Assembly (NCBI RefSeq): GCF_023074185.1
Contig: NZ_JADPKY010000078.1
Location: 62,001 to 126,000, forward strand
Direction: 5' to 3'
Length of the DNA stretch: 64,000 nt
Source of the DNA: Bradyrhizobium sp. 132
GTDB lineage: Bacteria > Pseudomonadota > Alphaproteobacteria > Rhizobiales > Xanthobacteraceae
The position numbers were made by a program, and so were the translations under genes. The notes below the pieces were generated by a model, which had not been told where the DNA came from, did not search any database, and saw only the letters and a program-made list of their open reading frames with translations. Positions 20,607 to 32,248 of this stretch are shown in pieces (the stretch's first letter is position 1; each line of letters starts with the position of its first letter).

Positions 20607-21347
20607 ATGATCAATCCCCGCATCCTGGTGCTGATTCCAGCCCGCATGGCCGCCACCCGCCTGCCCGGCAAGCCGCTCGCCGATATCGCGGGGCAGCCGA
20701 TGATCGTGCATGTGATGCGCCGTGCCGAGGCCGCCGGGATAGGACGGGTCGCGGTCGCAACCGACACAGCGGAGATCGCTTCCGTGGTGACCGCCCATGG
20801 CGGCGAGGCCGTGATGACCCGCCCGGAGCACCCCTCCGGCTCCGACCGCATCCACGAGGCCATGCAGAAGCTCGATCCGGACGGCAAGGCCGAGATCGTG
20901 GTCAATCTCCAGGGCGATTTTCCGACCATCACGATCGACAACATCCGCGAGGTGATGCCGCCGCTGCAAGACCCCGTCGTGGACATCGCCACGCTGGCCT
21001 CGCAGATCCACACCGAGGAGGAGGACCTCGCGCCGAGCGTCGTGAAGGCGATCGGAACCTCGCTCGGCGGCAGGCGGATGCGCGCACTTTATTTCACCCG
21101 CGCCACCGCTCCGACCGGCGACGGACCGCGTTACCACCATATCGGCCTGTACGCCTATCGCCGCGCCGCGCTGGAGCGCTACGTCCGGCTTCCGCCTTCG
21201 CCGCTGGAATTGCAGGAGAAGCTCGAGCAGCTTCGGGCGCTTGAGGCCGGAATGCGCATCGACTTCACCATTGTCGATACCGTGCCCCGCGGGGTGGACA
21301 CGCCGGCGGACCTGGAAACCGCGCGCAGCATCCTTTCCAAATCCTGA
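20607..21347 (+). CDS. kdsB: 3-deoxy-manno-octulosonate cytidylyltransferase
   Basis: 246 residues. It opens with the nucleotidyltransferase signature [22 protein letters not shown] and carries [19 protein letters not shown] and EQLRALE with GVDTPADLE near the end, all KdsB hallmarks. It activates Kdo as CMP-Kdo for lipopolysaccharide inner-core synthesis in the cytoplasm. The ATG at 20607 is chosen because the conserved N terminus begins there; the open frame upstream is intergenic. pheA follows 21 bases later, so the two probably share a transcript. Confidence 0.95.
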   Translation: MINPRILVLIPARMAATRLPGKPLADIAGQPMIVHVMRRAEAAGIGRVAVATDTAEIASVVTAHGGEAVMTRPEHPSGSDRIHEAMQKLDPDGKAEIVVNLQGDFPTITIDNIREVMPPLQDPVVDIATLASQIHTEEEDLAPSVVKAIGTSLGGRRMRALYFTRATAPTGDGPRYHHIGLYAYRRAALERYVRLPPSPLELQEKLEQLRALEAGMRIDFTIVDTVPRGVDTPADLETARSILSKS

Positions 21348-21368
21348 GCCGCTGTTACAAGGCCGAGC

Positions 21369-22214
21369 ATGAGCAAGCTGAAAATCGCATTCCAGGGCGA
21401 GCCTGGGGCCAATTCCCACATCGCCATCGTCGAGGCCTATCCCGACGCAGAGCCGATGCCTTGTGCCACCTTCGAGGACGCGCTGTCGGCGATCTCGTCG
21501 GGCGAGGCCGATCTCGGCATGATCCCGATCGAGAATTCGGTCGCGGGCCGTGTCGCCGACATCCATCATTTGCTGCCGGCCTCGGGCCTCTTCATCATCG
21601 GCGAATGGTTTCTGCCCGTCCGTCATCAGCTGATGGCGGTGAAGGGAACCAAGCTTGCCGACATCAAGAGCGTCGAGAGCCATGTGCACGCGCTCGGCCA
21701 ATGCCGGCGCATCATCCGCAAGCTTGGCATCAAGGGGATCGTGCACGCCGATACCGCCGGCAGCGCCCGCGACATCTCCGAGCGCAACGACAAGACCGTC
21801 GCCGCAATCGCCTCGCGCCTCGCCGCAAAGATCTACGGCCTCGACATTCTGGCTGAGGACATCGAGGACGAGGCCCACAACACCACGCGCTTCGTGGTGC
21901 TCGCGCGCGAGCCGAAATGGGCCGCCCAAAACTCCGGCCCGCTGGTTACCACTTTTGTGTTCCGGGTGCGCAATTTGCCGGCCGCCCTTTACAAGGCGCT
22001 CGGCGGTTTTGCCACCAACGGCGTCAACATGACCAAGCTCGAGAGCTACATGGTCGACGGCAATTTCTTCGCCACCCAGTTTTACGCCGACGTCGACGGC
22101 CACCCTGACGACAAGGGCCTTGCGTTTGCGATCGAGGAGCTGAAATTCTTCTCGCGCGAATTTCGCATCGTCGGCGTGTATCCGGGGCATCCTTTCCGGG
22201 CAACGATGGAATAG
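21369..22214 (+). CDS. pheA: Prephenate dehydratase
   Basis: 281 residues. The catalytic prephenate dehydratase domain covers about residues 3-180 (IAFQGEPGANSHIA, MIPIENSVAGRV, HNTTRFVVL with the catalytic Thr-Arg-Phe), and a C-terminal ACT regulatory domain covers about 195-275 (LYKALGGFATNGVNMTKLESY). It converts prephenate to phenylpyruvate in phenylalanine synthesis; the ACT domain is the usual site of phenylalanine feedback. No chorismate mutase domain is present. It sits directly downstream of kdsB. Confidence 0.95.
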   Translation: MSKLKIAFQGEPGANSHIAIVEAYPDAEPMPCATFEDALSAISSGEADLGMIPIENSVAGRVADIHHLLPASGLFIIGEWFLPVRHQLMAVKGTKLADIKSVESHVHALGQCRRIIRKLGIKGIVHADTAGSARDISERNDKTVAAIASRLAAKIYGLDILAEDIEDEAHNTTRFVVLAREPKWAAQNSGPLVTTFVFRVRNLPAALYKALGGFATNGVNMTKLESYMVDGNFFATQFYADVDGHPDDKGLAFAIEELKFFSREFRIVGVYPGHPFRATME

Positions 22215-22218
22215 TTTC

Positions 22219-22331
22219 GTGTCCCGGACGCGCGAAGCGCGAGCCGGGATCCAGAGGCTGCGAAGCGGGCGCGATGGGCCCCGGCTCTGCAGCGCACCGC
22301 CGAAGGGCGCTGCGCTGCGTCCGGGGCACGA
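22219..22331. repeat. Dispersed palindromic repeat (GTGTCCCGG family), copy 1
   Basis: The sequence between pheA and the LLM oxidoreductase begins GTGTCCCGGACGCG and ends CGTCCGGGGCACGAG, so its ends are inverted and it can fold into one long hairpin with ATGGGCCCCGGCTCTGCAGC in the middle. A clearly related copy occurs at 58827-58974 in this window. It is probably a non-coding mobile or structural repeat typical of Bradyrhizobium intergenic regions, and it may terminate both convergent transcripts. Confidence 0.75.
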
Positions 22332-22336
22332 GAGCT

Positions 22337-23350
22337 TTATCCGGCCGCCTTAAGTCCAAACGCCTCCGCCAGCAGCGAATACGACTTCTTGCGCGCGTCG
22401 TGGTCGTACACGGCGGTGATCACCATCAACTCGTCCGGCTTGCTCGAATCGATCAGCGGCCGCAGCGTCTTTTGCACGGTAGCAGGGCTGCCGACGAACA
22501 GACGGGAGCGGTTGCGCCGCATCGAGGTGAGCTCGGAGTCGGTATAGGGATAGGCCAGTGCTTCCTCGACGCTTGGTAGCGGAAGATATTGACCGCGGTC
22601 GCGGCGCAGGCGGTTGAGATCGAAAGACGTGGCGAGCTTTTCGGCCTCCTCATCCGTGTCGGCCGCGATGACGGCGACTGCGAGGATCGCGCGCGGGCTC
22701 GCGCTCCAGGCCGAGGGCTGAAAACGATTGCGGTAGTGCACCATGGCATCGATCGCATCGTGGGACGCAAAATGATGGGCGAAGGCGAAGCCCATGCCGA
22801 CCTGCGCGGCGAGCTCTGAGGAATAATCGCTGGAGCCGAGCAGCCAGATCGGCGGCAACGGCGTATCGTCGGGCATCGCGACGACGTTGTGGTAGGGATG
22901 GCCCGAGGGGAATTCCCGGGTCTGCCACAGGATCAATTCGTGCAGCCGCTCGAGGAAATCGTCGCCTTCGCGGCGATCGAGCCGGCTACGCAGCGCATAG
23001 GCCGTGGCGCCGTCGGTGCCGGGGGCGCGGCCGAGGCCGAGATCGATGCGGCCGGGAAACAGCGCCTCCAGCATCTTGAAGCGCTCGGCCACGACCAGCG
23101 GCGCGTGGTTGGGCAGCATCACGCCGCCGGAGCCGACCCGGATGTGCTTCGTCACCGCCGCGATCTGCCCGATCATCACGTCGGGCGCCGGGCTCGCGAC
23201 GGAGGCGAGGTTGTGATGCTCGGCGAGCCAATAGCGGACATAGCCGAGCCCATCGACATGGCGCGCCAGATCGATGCTGTTGCGCAACGCCGCGGCGGGC
23301 TTTGTGCCTGTTGTGACGACGGAAAGGTCGAGGACTGAGAGCGGGATCAT
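22337..23350 (-). CDS. LLM-class flavin-dependent oxidoreductase (luciferase-like)
   Basis: 337 residues. It has the luciferase-like monooxygenase pattern: SVLDLSVV near the start, [27 protein letters not shown], the [12 protein letters not shown] segment, and the C-terminal [16 protein letters not shown]. This subgroup (MsnO8/YhbW-like) uses a reduced flavin as co-substrate, but no substrate can be assigned. It is convergent with pheA and divergent from metF, so it is probably monocistronic. Confidence 0.88.
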   Translation of the reverse strand: MIPLSVLDLSVVTTGTKPAAALRNSIDLARHVDGLGYVRYWLAEHHNLASVASPAPDVMIGQIAAVTKHIRVGSGGVMLPNHAPLVVAERFKMLEALFPGRIDLGLGRAPGTDGATAYALRSRLDRREGDDFLERLHELILWQTREFPSGHPYHNVVAMPDDTPLPPIWLLGSSDYSSELAAQVGMGFAFAHHFASHDAIDAMVHYRNRFQPSAWSASPRAILAVAVIAADTDEEAEKLATSFDLNRLRRDRGQYLPLPSVEEALAYPYTDSELTSMRRNRSRLFVGSPATVQKTLRPLIDSSKPDELMVITAVYDHDARKKSYSLLAEAFGLKAAG

Positions 23351-23524
23351 GGCGCGCTAACCTAGTGGAGAGCGGCGCGGCGGCAATGGGCAGGCCGCGC
23401 AGGTCTGACGTGCAGGCCGCGGGCCGGGACGCGGAAGCGGGTAGTTGGGACGAACGGCCTGCATATCATTTCGAATTCAGGCTGCCCACAGATCAAGCCA
23501 ACCACCGAACTGCCCTTAACTTGC

Positions 23525-23546
23525 ATCAAAATATTGATATATCGAT
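23525..23546. promoter_or_regulatory. Candidate operator with overlapping dyads upstream of metF-metH
   Basis: ATCAA (23525-23529) and TTGAT (23534-23538) form a perfect inverted repeat around AATA, and the right arm is reused with CGAT (23543-23546) around ATAT. The stretch is much more AT-rich than the flanks. It resembles sites of winged-helix ArsR-type regulators of methionine-cycle genes, but the regulator is not in this window and this link is inference. Confidence 0.4.
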
Positions 23547-23656
23547 GTATTTTACCATGAGCATAATTCCCACTATTCGACCATAAGGTAGAAAAACTCA
23601 GCCTAATACACATGAAGTGGGCCATTTCCCATCCACGATGGGCTGTCGATCAGACT

Positions 23657-23685
23657 GCCTTTGTCCTATCTTGGACATCCCAGGC
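23657..23685 (+). other. Possible stem-loop in the metF leader
   Basis: GCCT (23657-23660) pairs with AGGC (23682-23685), and GTCC (23663-23666) pairs with GGAC (23673-23676) around a six-base loop, with an internal loop between the two stems. It lies about 50 bases before the metF start. I see no match to known SAM or SAH riboswitch cores. It may be a chance structure. Confidence 0.25.
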
Positions 23686-23737
23686 TAGGGCTGACCGGCG
23701 CCAAAACCTGGTGAATAATCTGGAGTGAGTGGTGCCC

Positions 23738-24658
23738 ATGACTGACGTGACGACGGCTGCCCACACCGACGGGCACGACGGGCACCTGAAGCGGCCTGCG
23801 ATCTCCTTCGAGTTCTTTCCGCCCAAGACCGAAGATATGGAGCGCAATCTCTGGGACACCATCAACCGGCTGGCCCCGCTCGACCCGAAATTCGTCTCGG
23901 TGACCTATGGCGCCGGTGGCTCGACCCGTGAGCGCACCCACTCGACCATCTCGCGTATCCTGAAGGAAACCGCGCTGCTGCCGGCCGCGCATCTGACCTG
24001 CGTCGGCGCCTCGCGCGGCGAGATCGACGAGATCGTCGACCGCTATCACGAGGTCGGCGTCCGCCACATCGTCGGCCTGCGCGGCGATCCCGCAGGCGGC
24101 ATCGGCACGCCCTATTCCAGCCATCCCGACGGCTACCAGACGTCCGATGCGCTCGTCGCCGGCATCAAGAAGCGTCACGCCGACATCGAGGTCTCGGTCT
24201 CGGCCTACCCCGAGAAGCACCCCGAGGCGCGCGACTTCGACGACGATATCGACACGCTGAAGGCCAAGGTCGATGCGGGTGCGACCCGCGCGATCACGCA
24301 GGTGTTCTTCGATAACGATCTCTACTTCCGCTATCTCGACCGCGTCCGCGCCCGCGGCATCAACATCCCGATTGTGCCGGGCATCATGCCCATGCACAAT
24401 TTCAAGCAGGCGAGAGCCTTCGTCACCCGCGCCGGCACCTCCGTGCCGGACTGGTTCGCCGCGAAGTTCGAGGGCCTCGATGACGACGCCGAGACCCGCA
24501 AGCTGGTGGCAGCCACCGTCGCGGCCGGCCAGGTGCAGAAGCTCGCCAAGCACGGCGTCGACACCTTCCATTTCTACACCATGAACCGCGCCGATCTCGT
24601 GTTCGCGATCAGCCATTTGCTCGGCATCCGCGCCAAGAGCGCGCAGAAGGCGGCTTAA
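23738..24658 (+). CDS. metF: 5,10-methylenetetrahydrofolate reductase
   Basis: 306 residues from the ATG at 23738; in-frame GTG codons at 23729 and 23732 are alternatives, and the GTG at 23732 is better spaced from the GGAG at 23722-23725. The MTHFR TIM barrel is evident: RPAISFEFFPPKT with the catalytic Glu, VSVTYGAGGSTRERT, LRGDPAGG and PIVPGIMPM. It reduces methylene-THF to methyl-THF, the methyl donor used by the methionine synthase encoded six bases downstream, so metF-metH is an operon. Confidence 0.95.
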   Translation: MTDVTTAAHTDGHDGHLKRPAISFEFFPPKTEDMERNLWDTINRLAPLDPKFVSVTYGAGGSTRERTHSTISRILKETALLPAAHLTCVGASRGEIDEIVDRYHEVGVRHIVGLRGDPAGGIGTPYSSHPDGYQTSDALVAGIKKRHADIEVSVSAYPEKHPEARDFDDDIDTLKAKVDAGATRAITQVFFDNDLYFRYLDRVRARGINIPIVPGIMPMHNFKQARAFVTRAGTSVPDWFAAKFEGLDDDAETRKLVAATVAAGQVQKLAKHGVDTFHFYTMNRADLVFAISHLLGIRAKSAQKAA

Positions 24659-24664
24659 GACAAC

Positions 24665-28522
<3,858 letters not shown>

Positions 28523-28903
28523 GCGCGCCCCTCAACTCAAAAACTGAAAAAACAACCCCATGCACAGTAGCGATGGGGTTGAAAAGCCTGAACATTTTTT
28601 TCCCTCCGGAGCGGCGGGCGGGGACGAGATCGTCGGCCGCGGCCAAGATCGCGACCGCAAGCACTGTTGCTCCGTCGGGCAAAACACCTGTAGCATTCCA
28701 TCATCGCCAACCGCGCCAGTTTCGCACTCCGCGTTGCGGGCCCTCACGCCTCTGTGGCGTTGGCGGCTGCACGATCTCGCCTCTCCGGCTTTTTTCGCGC
28801 GGGAACCAGACAGTGTGAAGTCGTTCACTTGTCCACTCAACCTAGATTCGATAGCCTACCGGTCTGCTACCTTCAAACCGATGGTTTGCTCGGGATCGAA
28901 CAC
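28523..28903. other. Intergenic region between metH and the Cys-rich peptide gene
   Basis: 381 bases. It holds the stem-loop at 28553-28581 and otherwise no gene I can support. Frames on both strands (28560-28907 on +, 28532-28840 on -) lack Shine-Dalgarno sites and recognisable features. The promoter of the peptide gene should lie in the last 100 bases. Confidence 0.5.
28553..28581 (-). terminator. Stem-loop downstream of metH with T-tract on the minus strand
   Basis: CAACCCCAT (28553-28561) and ATGGGGTTG (28573-28581) form a perfect 9-bp stem around an 11-base loop. On the minus strand it is followed immediately by TTTTTT, giving a classical intrinsic terminator for leftward transcription. 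On the plus strand a T-run only appears about 14 bases after the stem (28595-28601), so it may also end metH transcription, less efficiently. Confidence 0.6.
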
Positions 28904-29035
28904 ATGAAGCAGTTCATTGCACTGTTCGTCGCCGCGATCGTTCTTGTCGTGCTGCCCACGATTGCCTCGGCGGACTGTCCGAAAGGCTACGTGCCATGCG
29001 GCGAGCGAAGTCAGTTGTGCTGCCCAGGCAAGTAG
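28904..29035 (+). CDS. Secreted Cys-rich micropeptide (43 aa)
   Basis: I cannot name this protein. The frame from the ATG at 28904 encodes a clear signal peptide (MKQFIALFVAAIVLVVLPTI, cleavage likely after ASA at residue 23) and a mature peptide of only 20 residues with four cysteines (25, 32, 39, 40) in the pattern C-x6-C-x6-CC. This suggests an exported, disulfide-bonded peptide. The Shine-Dalgarno match is weak. Its 3' end overlaps the next gene by 40 bases in another frame, suggesting translational coupling. Confidence 0.6.
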   Translation: MKQFIALFVAAIVLVVLPTIASADCPKGYVPCGERSQLCCPGK

Positions 29036-29784
29036 CAAGCCGCAAATGGCTTTGGCTTGGTAGCGGAGTTTTTGTCGCGATTGCCCTCGTGATGGTCTCG
29101 GTCTACGCCGGGTTCCCGCGAAAGAAGCAGACGATCACGGCCATCCTCTCCGAGACCGGATATTTCGAAGTGGTACCGCCAAGCACTTTTGGCGGCCCCG
29201 GCACGATCAACACGATCGAGTATCTGAGCAACGGCCGGCTGGAGCTGCATCCGACCTGCGACGTCGACCCTACACTGCTGACCGGCAAGATCCAGAGATC
29301 GCGGACCGTTGACCGGGACCTGAAGCAGTCGCTCGAGAAGAAGCTCGACGTGTCGGCCCAGGTCAGGGACAAGCTGTCGGCCGTCGCCGGGATGCAGCAG
29401 GTCGAGGCGGTCAACCTCAAGCTCGAGAATGCCAACATTCTGCTGATTTCCGACGAGTCGCTGATATCGACCCGGAACGCATTGCTGAAGGCCGAATGCG
29501 AGGACGCGATCACCCAGAACGTTTCGAGCGGCGCCGTCGTGTGCCAGACGCGGTCCGTGCTGGAGGCCGATGTCGTCTACGAGATCAAATATCGCAACGC
29601 GATTTCGATGGAGGAGAAGGCCAAGCTGACATCCGAGATCGCCGCGAAGCTCGATCTGGACGTACACGAGGGGGCGGACGACAAGGTGTCCGGCTCTCAA
29701 CTGTTCTTCGGCATAAGATTGTCGCCAAATCCGATCGTCCTGAAGTCCGCGACGGGCGAGATCAAGCCCTGTACGCGGAAGTAG
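28996..29784 (+). CDS. Membrane-anchored protein of unknown function
   Basis: 262 residues, not recognised. A single N-terminal membrane segment (residues about 19-40, WLWLGSGVFVAIALVMVSVY) is preceded by Arg/Lys residues, so the remaining 220 residues are predicted to be outside the cytoplasm. The middle part is helical and charged (residues about 90-150), and four Cys residues are present. The start at 28996 lies inside the upstream peptide gene; a GTG at 29017 is an alternative. The overlap and the short gap to the next gene suggest a three-gene unit. Confidence 0.65.
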   Translation: MRRAKSVVLPRQVASRKWLWLGSGVFVAIALVMVSVYAGFPRKKQTITAILSETGYFEVVPPSTFGGPGTINTIEYLSNGRLELHPTCDVDPTLLTGKIQRSRTVDRDLKQSLEKKLDVSAQVRDKLSAVAGMQQVEAVNLKLENANILLISDESLISTRNALLKAECEDAITQNVSSGAVVCQTRSVLEADVVYEIKYRNAISMEEKAKLTSEIAAKLDLDVHEGADDKVSGSQLFFGIRLSPNPIVLKSATGEIKPCTRK

Positions 29785-29866
29785 GATCGGCGCCGCACCC
29801 TGCCGTGAACGCAACGCGCGCTCGCTGCGACCAATGGCGGTCGCCGCCGAAGAGCAGGGGAATCGG

Positions 29867-30874
29867 ATGCTGAACGCCCAACAATTGATGTGGACGCAGA
29901 TTGCCGCCGGCATCGCAGTGCTGCTGTTTGGATTGACGCTGTTCAATCTGGTCCGCATGCGGGGCCGGATGCAGGCCGCGCGGAGCTGGGACAGGGTTGA
30001 GGGCATCATCACGGTCTCCCGGGTCGACCAGCCGGCGGCGCACGCCTCGGACGATCGGAACGACGCCAAGCCCATCATCCGCTATCGCTATCAGGCCGGC
30101 GGCCAGGAGCTGGAAAGCGACAAGATCTTTGTCGGCGGCCCCGCCATCACGACGAGGGTCCTGGCCGCAAAACTGACCGGACGCTATCCGGTCGGCGCCC
30201 ATGTCGACGTCCATGTCGATCCGAAGCAGCCGACCGAGGCGCTGCTGGAGCCTGCTGCCGCGCAGAACGTCGCGGCACTGGTGGCGTTCACGATGGTGTT
30301 CGGCGTCATCGCCGCCACCCTGACCGCGCATTCGTTCGCAGGCCACGTGCTCTACGCCGACAATGGCGTTCCGCTGTTCGCGTTCGCGCTGCCGATCATC
30401 GTGCTCGTGGGCGGCGTGTTCTGCGTCGCCGAGTATGTCAGGACGCGCCGGCTGGCGAGCGCCAGCCTGCGCTGGCCGACCGCGTCGGGCAGGGTCACGC
30501 GCTGCGACGTGATCGAGGAAATCATCGAGGAGAAGACCGACCACGACAACAGACCGACGACTTCAAAGCTTGTACACCGCTATCAGGTCGACCTGCGCTA
30601 CGCCTACAGGGTCGGCAAGCGCGACTTCATCGGCACCGAAGTCGATTGGAACGGCACCATGATCTCCGGGCTGCGCGAGGTCGCCGCAGAGGCCGCGGCG
30701 AAATATCGTCCCGGGCAGAGTGTGAAGGTCTATTACGATCCGGACCAGCCGGGACAAGCCGTGCTCGAGCCCGCAAGCCGGGAAGGTGCGCTGGGGTCGC
30801 TGATCGGTGCCGCCGTCTGCGCGCTCGTCGGAGGCCTTTTCCTGACAATCCTGATCAAAATTGGATTTGCGTAG
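29867..30874 (+). CDS. Membrane protein with two DUF3592 domains
   Basis: 335 residues. It has an N-terminal membrane segment (QIAAGIAVLLFGLTLFNLV), a first DUF3592-like domain ending in RYPVGAHVDVHVDPKQP, a pair of membrane segments near the middle, a second domain ending in KYRPGQSVKVYYDPDQP, and a C-terminal membrane segment. The duplicated ending (YP/RPG..V.V..DP..P....LEP) shows internal duplication. The function of DUF3592 is unknown. The ATG at 29867 is chosen for the AGGGGA Shine-Dalgarno sequence just upstream; an ATG at 29834 is less well supported. Confidence 0.75.
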   Translation: MLNAQQLMWTQIAAGIAVLLFGLTLFNLVRMRGRMQAARSWDRVEGIITVSRVDQPAAHASDDRNDAKPIIRYRYQAGGQELESDKIFVGGPAITTRVLAAKLTGRYPVGAHVDVHVDPKQPTEALLEPAAAQNVAALVAFTMVFGVIAATLTAHSFAGHVLYADNGVPLFAFALPIIVLVGGVFCVAEYVRTRRLASASLRWPTASGRVTRCDVIEEIIEEKTDHDNRPTTSKLVHRYQVDLRYAYRVGKRDFIGTEVDWNGTMISGLREVAAEAAAKYRPGQSVKVYYDPDQPGQAVLEPASREGALGSLIGAAVCALVGGLFLTILIKIGFA

Positions 30875-30955
30875 CGGCGCCTCTCCCTTCGCCTCGTCCC
30901 GCTAGCGGCGGGGCAATCGCACATGACGTCTCAGCGGCGCCTGAGCGAGCGCCTC

Positions 30956-31084
30956 GTCCTTCGAGACGACCGCTTCGCGGCCTCCTCAGGATGAGGCTCA
31001 GCTGCATCCCTCTGCGTTGAAATGTTGCCGCATACTCATCCCTCATCCTGAGGGCCCGCCGCAGGCGGGCGTCTCGAAGGATGG
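30956..31084. repeat. Inverted pair of dispersed repeats (CCTTCGAGACG family)
   Basis: GTCCTTCGAGACG...CCTCAGGATGAGG (30956-30996) is repeated in inverted orientation as CCTCATCCTGAGG...CGTCTCGAAGGATGG (31041-31084). Each unit also has an internal GC-rich hairpin (CCGCTTCGCGG; CCCGCCGCAGGCGGG). The pair lies in the 354-base gap between the DUF3592 gene and the glutathione S-transferase gene and could terminate both convergent transcripts. I see no gene in the rest of that gap (30875-31228). Confidence 0.75.
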
Positions 31085-31228
31085 CCGCAGTCGAGCTTCC
31101 AGGCATATGCTTCTTCATATGCACTTGCCCTGCCCGCAAGCGGGAGAGGGAGCCCGCTGCTGATGCTGCCGCATCATGCACGCCAAATGCAATTGCCCTG
31201 CCGCCCGCGGAGAGAGATTGAAAAAGGC

Positions 31229-31858
31229 TCACCCCTTCGGCGGCGCCAGCGGCTGCACGATCTCCCGGAACGGCGCCAGCGCCTCGCAAGCGTCGGCATG
31301 CGCCGACAGCGCCGGATAGCGCGCGACGTCGAACAGCTGCGGGTGCGCCTCGCGGGTGAAGCGGACGACGCAGGCCACCGCAACGTCGGCATGACCGATG
31401 CGATCACCCAGCCAGTTCGGCGTGGTCACCTTGGCGCGTTCGGCCTCCAGCACGCCGAGCACGTCCGCGATCTGCGCCTGGCAGCGCTCGACCCACAGCG
31501 TGAGCTGCTCCTTCCGTAGTACGCGCTCATAGAGCAGGCTGACCGCCTTGTCGCCCAGGCCGGAGGCGAGCGCGCAGATGCGCAGGTGCTTGCGCCGATC
31601 AGCGCCATCCCGCGGCAGCATCGCTTTCTCGAGTCCCACCAGCTCGTCGAGATAATCGAGAATGATCGTGCTCTCGATCAGCACCTCGCCGTCGTCGAGC
31701 ACCAGCGTCGGCACGCGGCGCAGCGGATTATACGGCGCGATCTTGTCGGCATCGCCGAAGGTCGACCACGGCTTGTGCTCGAAGGCGAGCCCGTAAAGCC
31801 GGAGCGCAATCGCGACGCGGCGGACGAAGGGGGAGTCGTATTGGCCGATCAGGAACAT
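31229..31858 (-). CDS. Glutathione S-transferase family protein
   Basis: 209 residues. The N-terminal thioredoxin-like domain opens MFLIGQYDSPFVRRV with a likely catalytic Ser9 and carries the cis-Pro region RRVPTLVLDDGEVLIEST; an all-helical C-terminal domain follows (from about residue 85). The ATG at 31858 is chosen because the fold begins there. The family conjugates or reduces substrates with glutathione; the substrate is unknown. It has no obvious operon partner. Confidence 0.9.
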   Translation of the reverse strand: MFLIGQYDSPFVRRVAIALRLYGLAFEHKPWSTFGDADKIAPYNPLRRVPTLVLDDGEVLIESTIILDYLDELVGLEKAMLPRDGADRRKHLRICALASGLGDKAVSLLYERVLRKEQLTLWVERCQAQIADVLGVLEAERAKVTTPNWLGDRIGHADVAVACVVRFTREAHPQLFDVARYPALSAHADACEALAPFREIVQPLAPPKG

Positions 31859-31870
31859 GGCGGGACCTTT

Positions 31871-31992
31871 CGTCATTGCCGGGCTTGACCCGCCTGGGAG
31901 GCCGAAGCCCCTTCGACGCGGCGAAGGCCCCGCAATCCATCTTTCCCCAGATTAGGAAGCGATGGATGCCGGGATCAAGTCCGGGCATGACA
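31871..31992. repeat. Dispersed palindromic repeat (CGTCATTGCCGGG family), copy 1
   Basis: The ends CGTCATTGCCGGGCTTGACC and GATCAAGTCCGGGCATGACAG are inverted complements, so the whole unit folds back on itself. A related shorter unit occurs at 36075-36153. It lies just upstream of the glutathione S-transferase start, so it may affect that promoter. Confidence 0.7.
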
Positions 31993-32013
31993 GAGCTGGG
32001 CGCAGGTGCATGC

Positions 32014-32165
32014 ATGATGACGCGATTTGCGATGTTAGTCCTTGGAGTCTCCGTGCTCGCCGCCACCACTGCTCACGCGCAGGACCGCCCGATCGGGTTC
32101 TCGACCCCGTCGAAAAACATCGCCTGCCAATTTTTCACCGATAACGGTCAGTGCGTCCTCCCGCG
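32014..32165 (+). pseudogene. 5' fragment of a small secreted protein gene (DUF6636-like)
   Basis: From the ATG at 32014 (or 32017) the frame gives a signal peptide (MLVLGVSVLAATTAHA) and then GFSTPSKNIACQFFTDNGQ, which resembles the N terminus of small secreted proteins with a TPSxNIxC motif. After about position 32150 the likeness ends abruptly and the frame continues as low-complexity Arg/Pro sequence to 32343, antisense to a fragment of another gene and the end of glpK. I read this as a truncated gene; the family label is from memory and uncertain. Confidence 0.5.
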
Positions 32166-32248
32166 CCGGCGCGGTCATCTCCAGATGGGTGACGAACGGC
32201 AGCCGTCTTCCCGTTGGGCACATCGGAATAGCCGTCGGGGAGGATCAC
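32160..32248 (-). pseudogene. 5' fragment of a second gene directly after glpK (acetyltransferase-like N terminus)
   Basis: A GTG follows the glpK stop with no gap and encodes LPDGYSDVPNGKTAA; the next codons are out of frame, but a +1 shift restores VTHLEMTAPA. One extra T in GCCGTTCGTCACC explains the shift. The combined peptide resembles the start of GNAT-type acetyltransferases I remember from Bradyrhizobium, which is a recollection, not a search result. After about 30 codons the likeness ends at the junction with the plus-strand fragment. Confidence 0.4.

Larger units (their letters stand above)
23351..23737. other. Intergenic region between the LLM oxidoreductase and metF
   Basis: 387 bases without a convincing gene. 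The middle part (about 23500-23630) is markedly AT-rich compared with the surroundings and probably holds the metF promoter. It contains overlapping dyads at 23525-23546 and, closer to metF, a possible stem-loop at 23657-23685. Short open frames in it lack Shine-Dalgarno support and conserved features. Confidence 0.6.

Noticed and set aside
23640..23737. SAM or SAH riboswitch before metF
   Set aside because: The leader can form a small stem but shows no core sequence of the riboswitch classes I know; kept only as a weak structural observation.
28560..28907. Plus-strand 115-codon frame and minus-strand 102-codon frame (28532-28840) after metH
   Set aside because: Neither has a ribosome site or recognisable features, and both cross the terminator-like stem.
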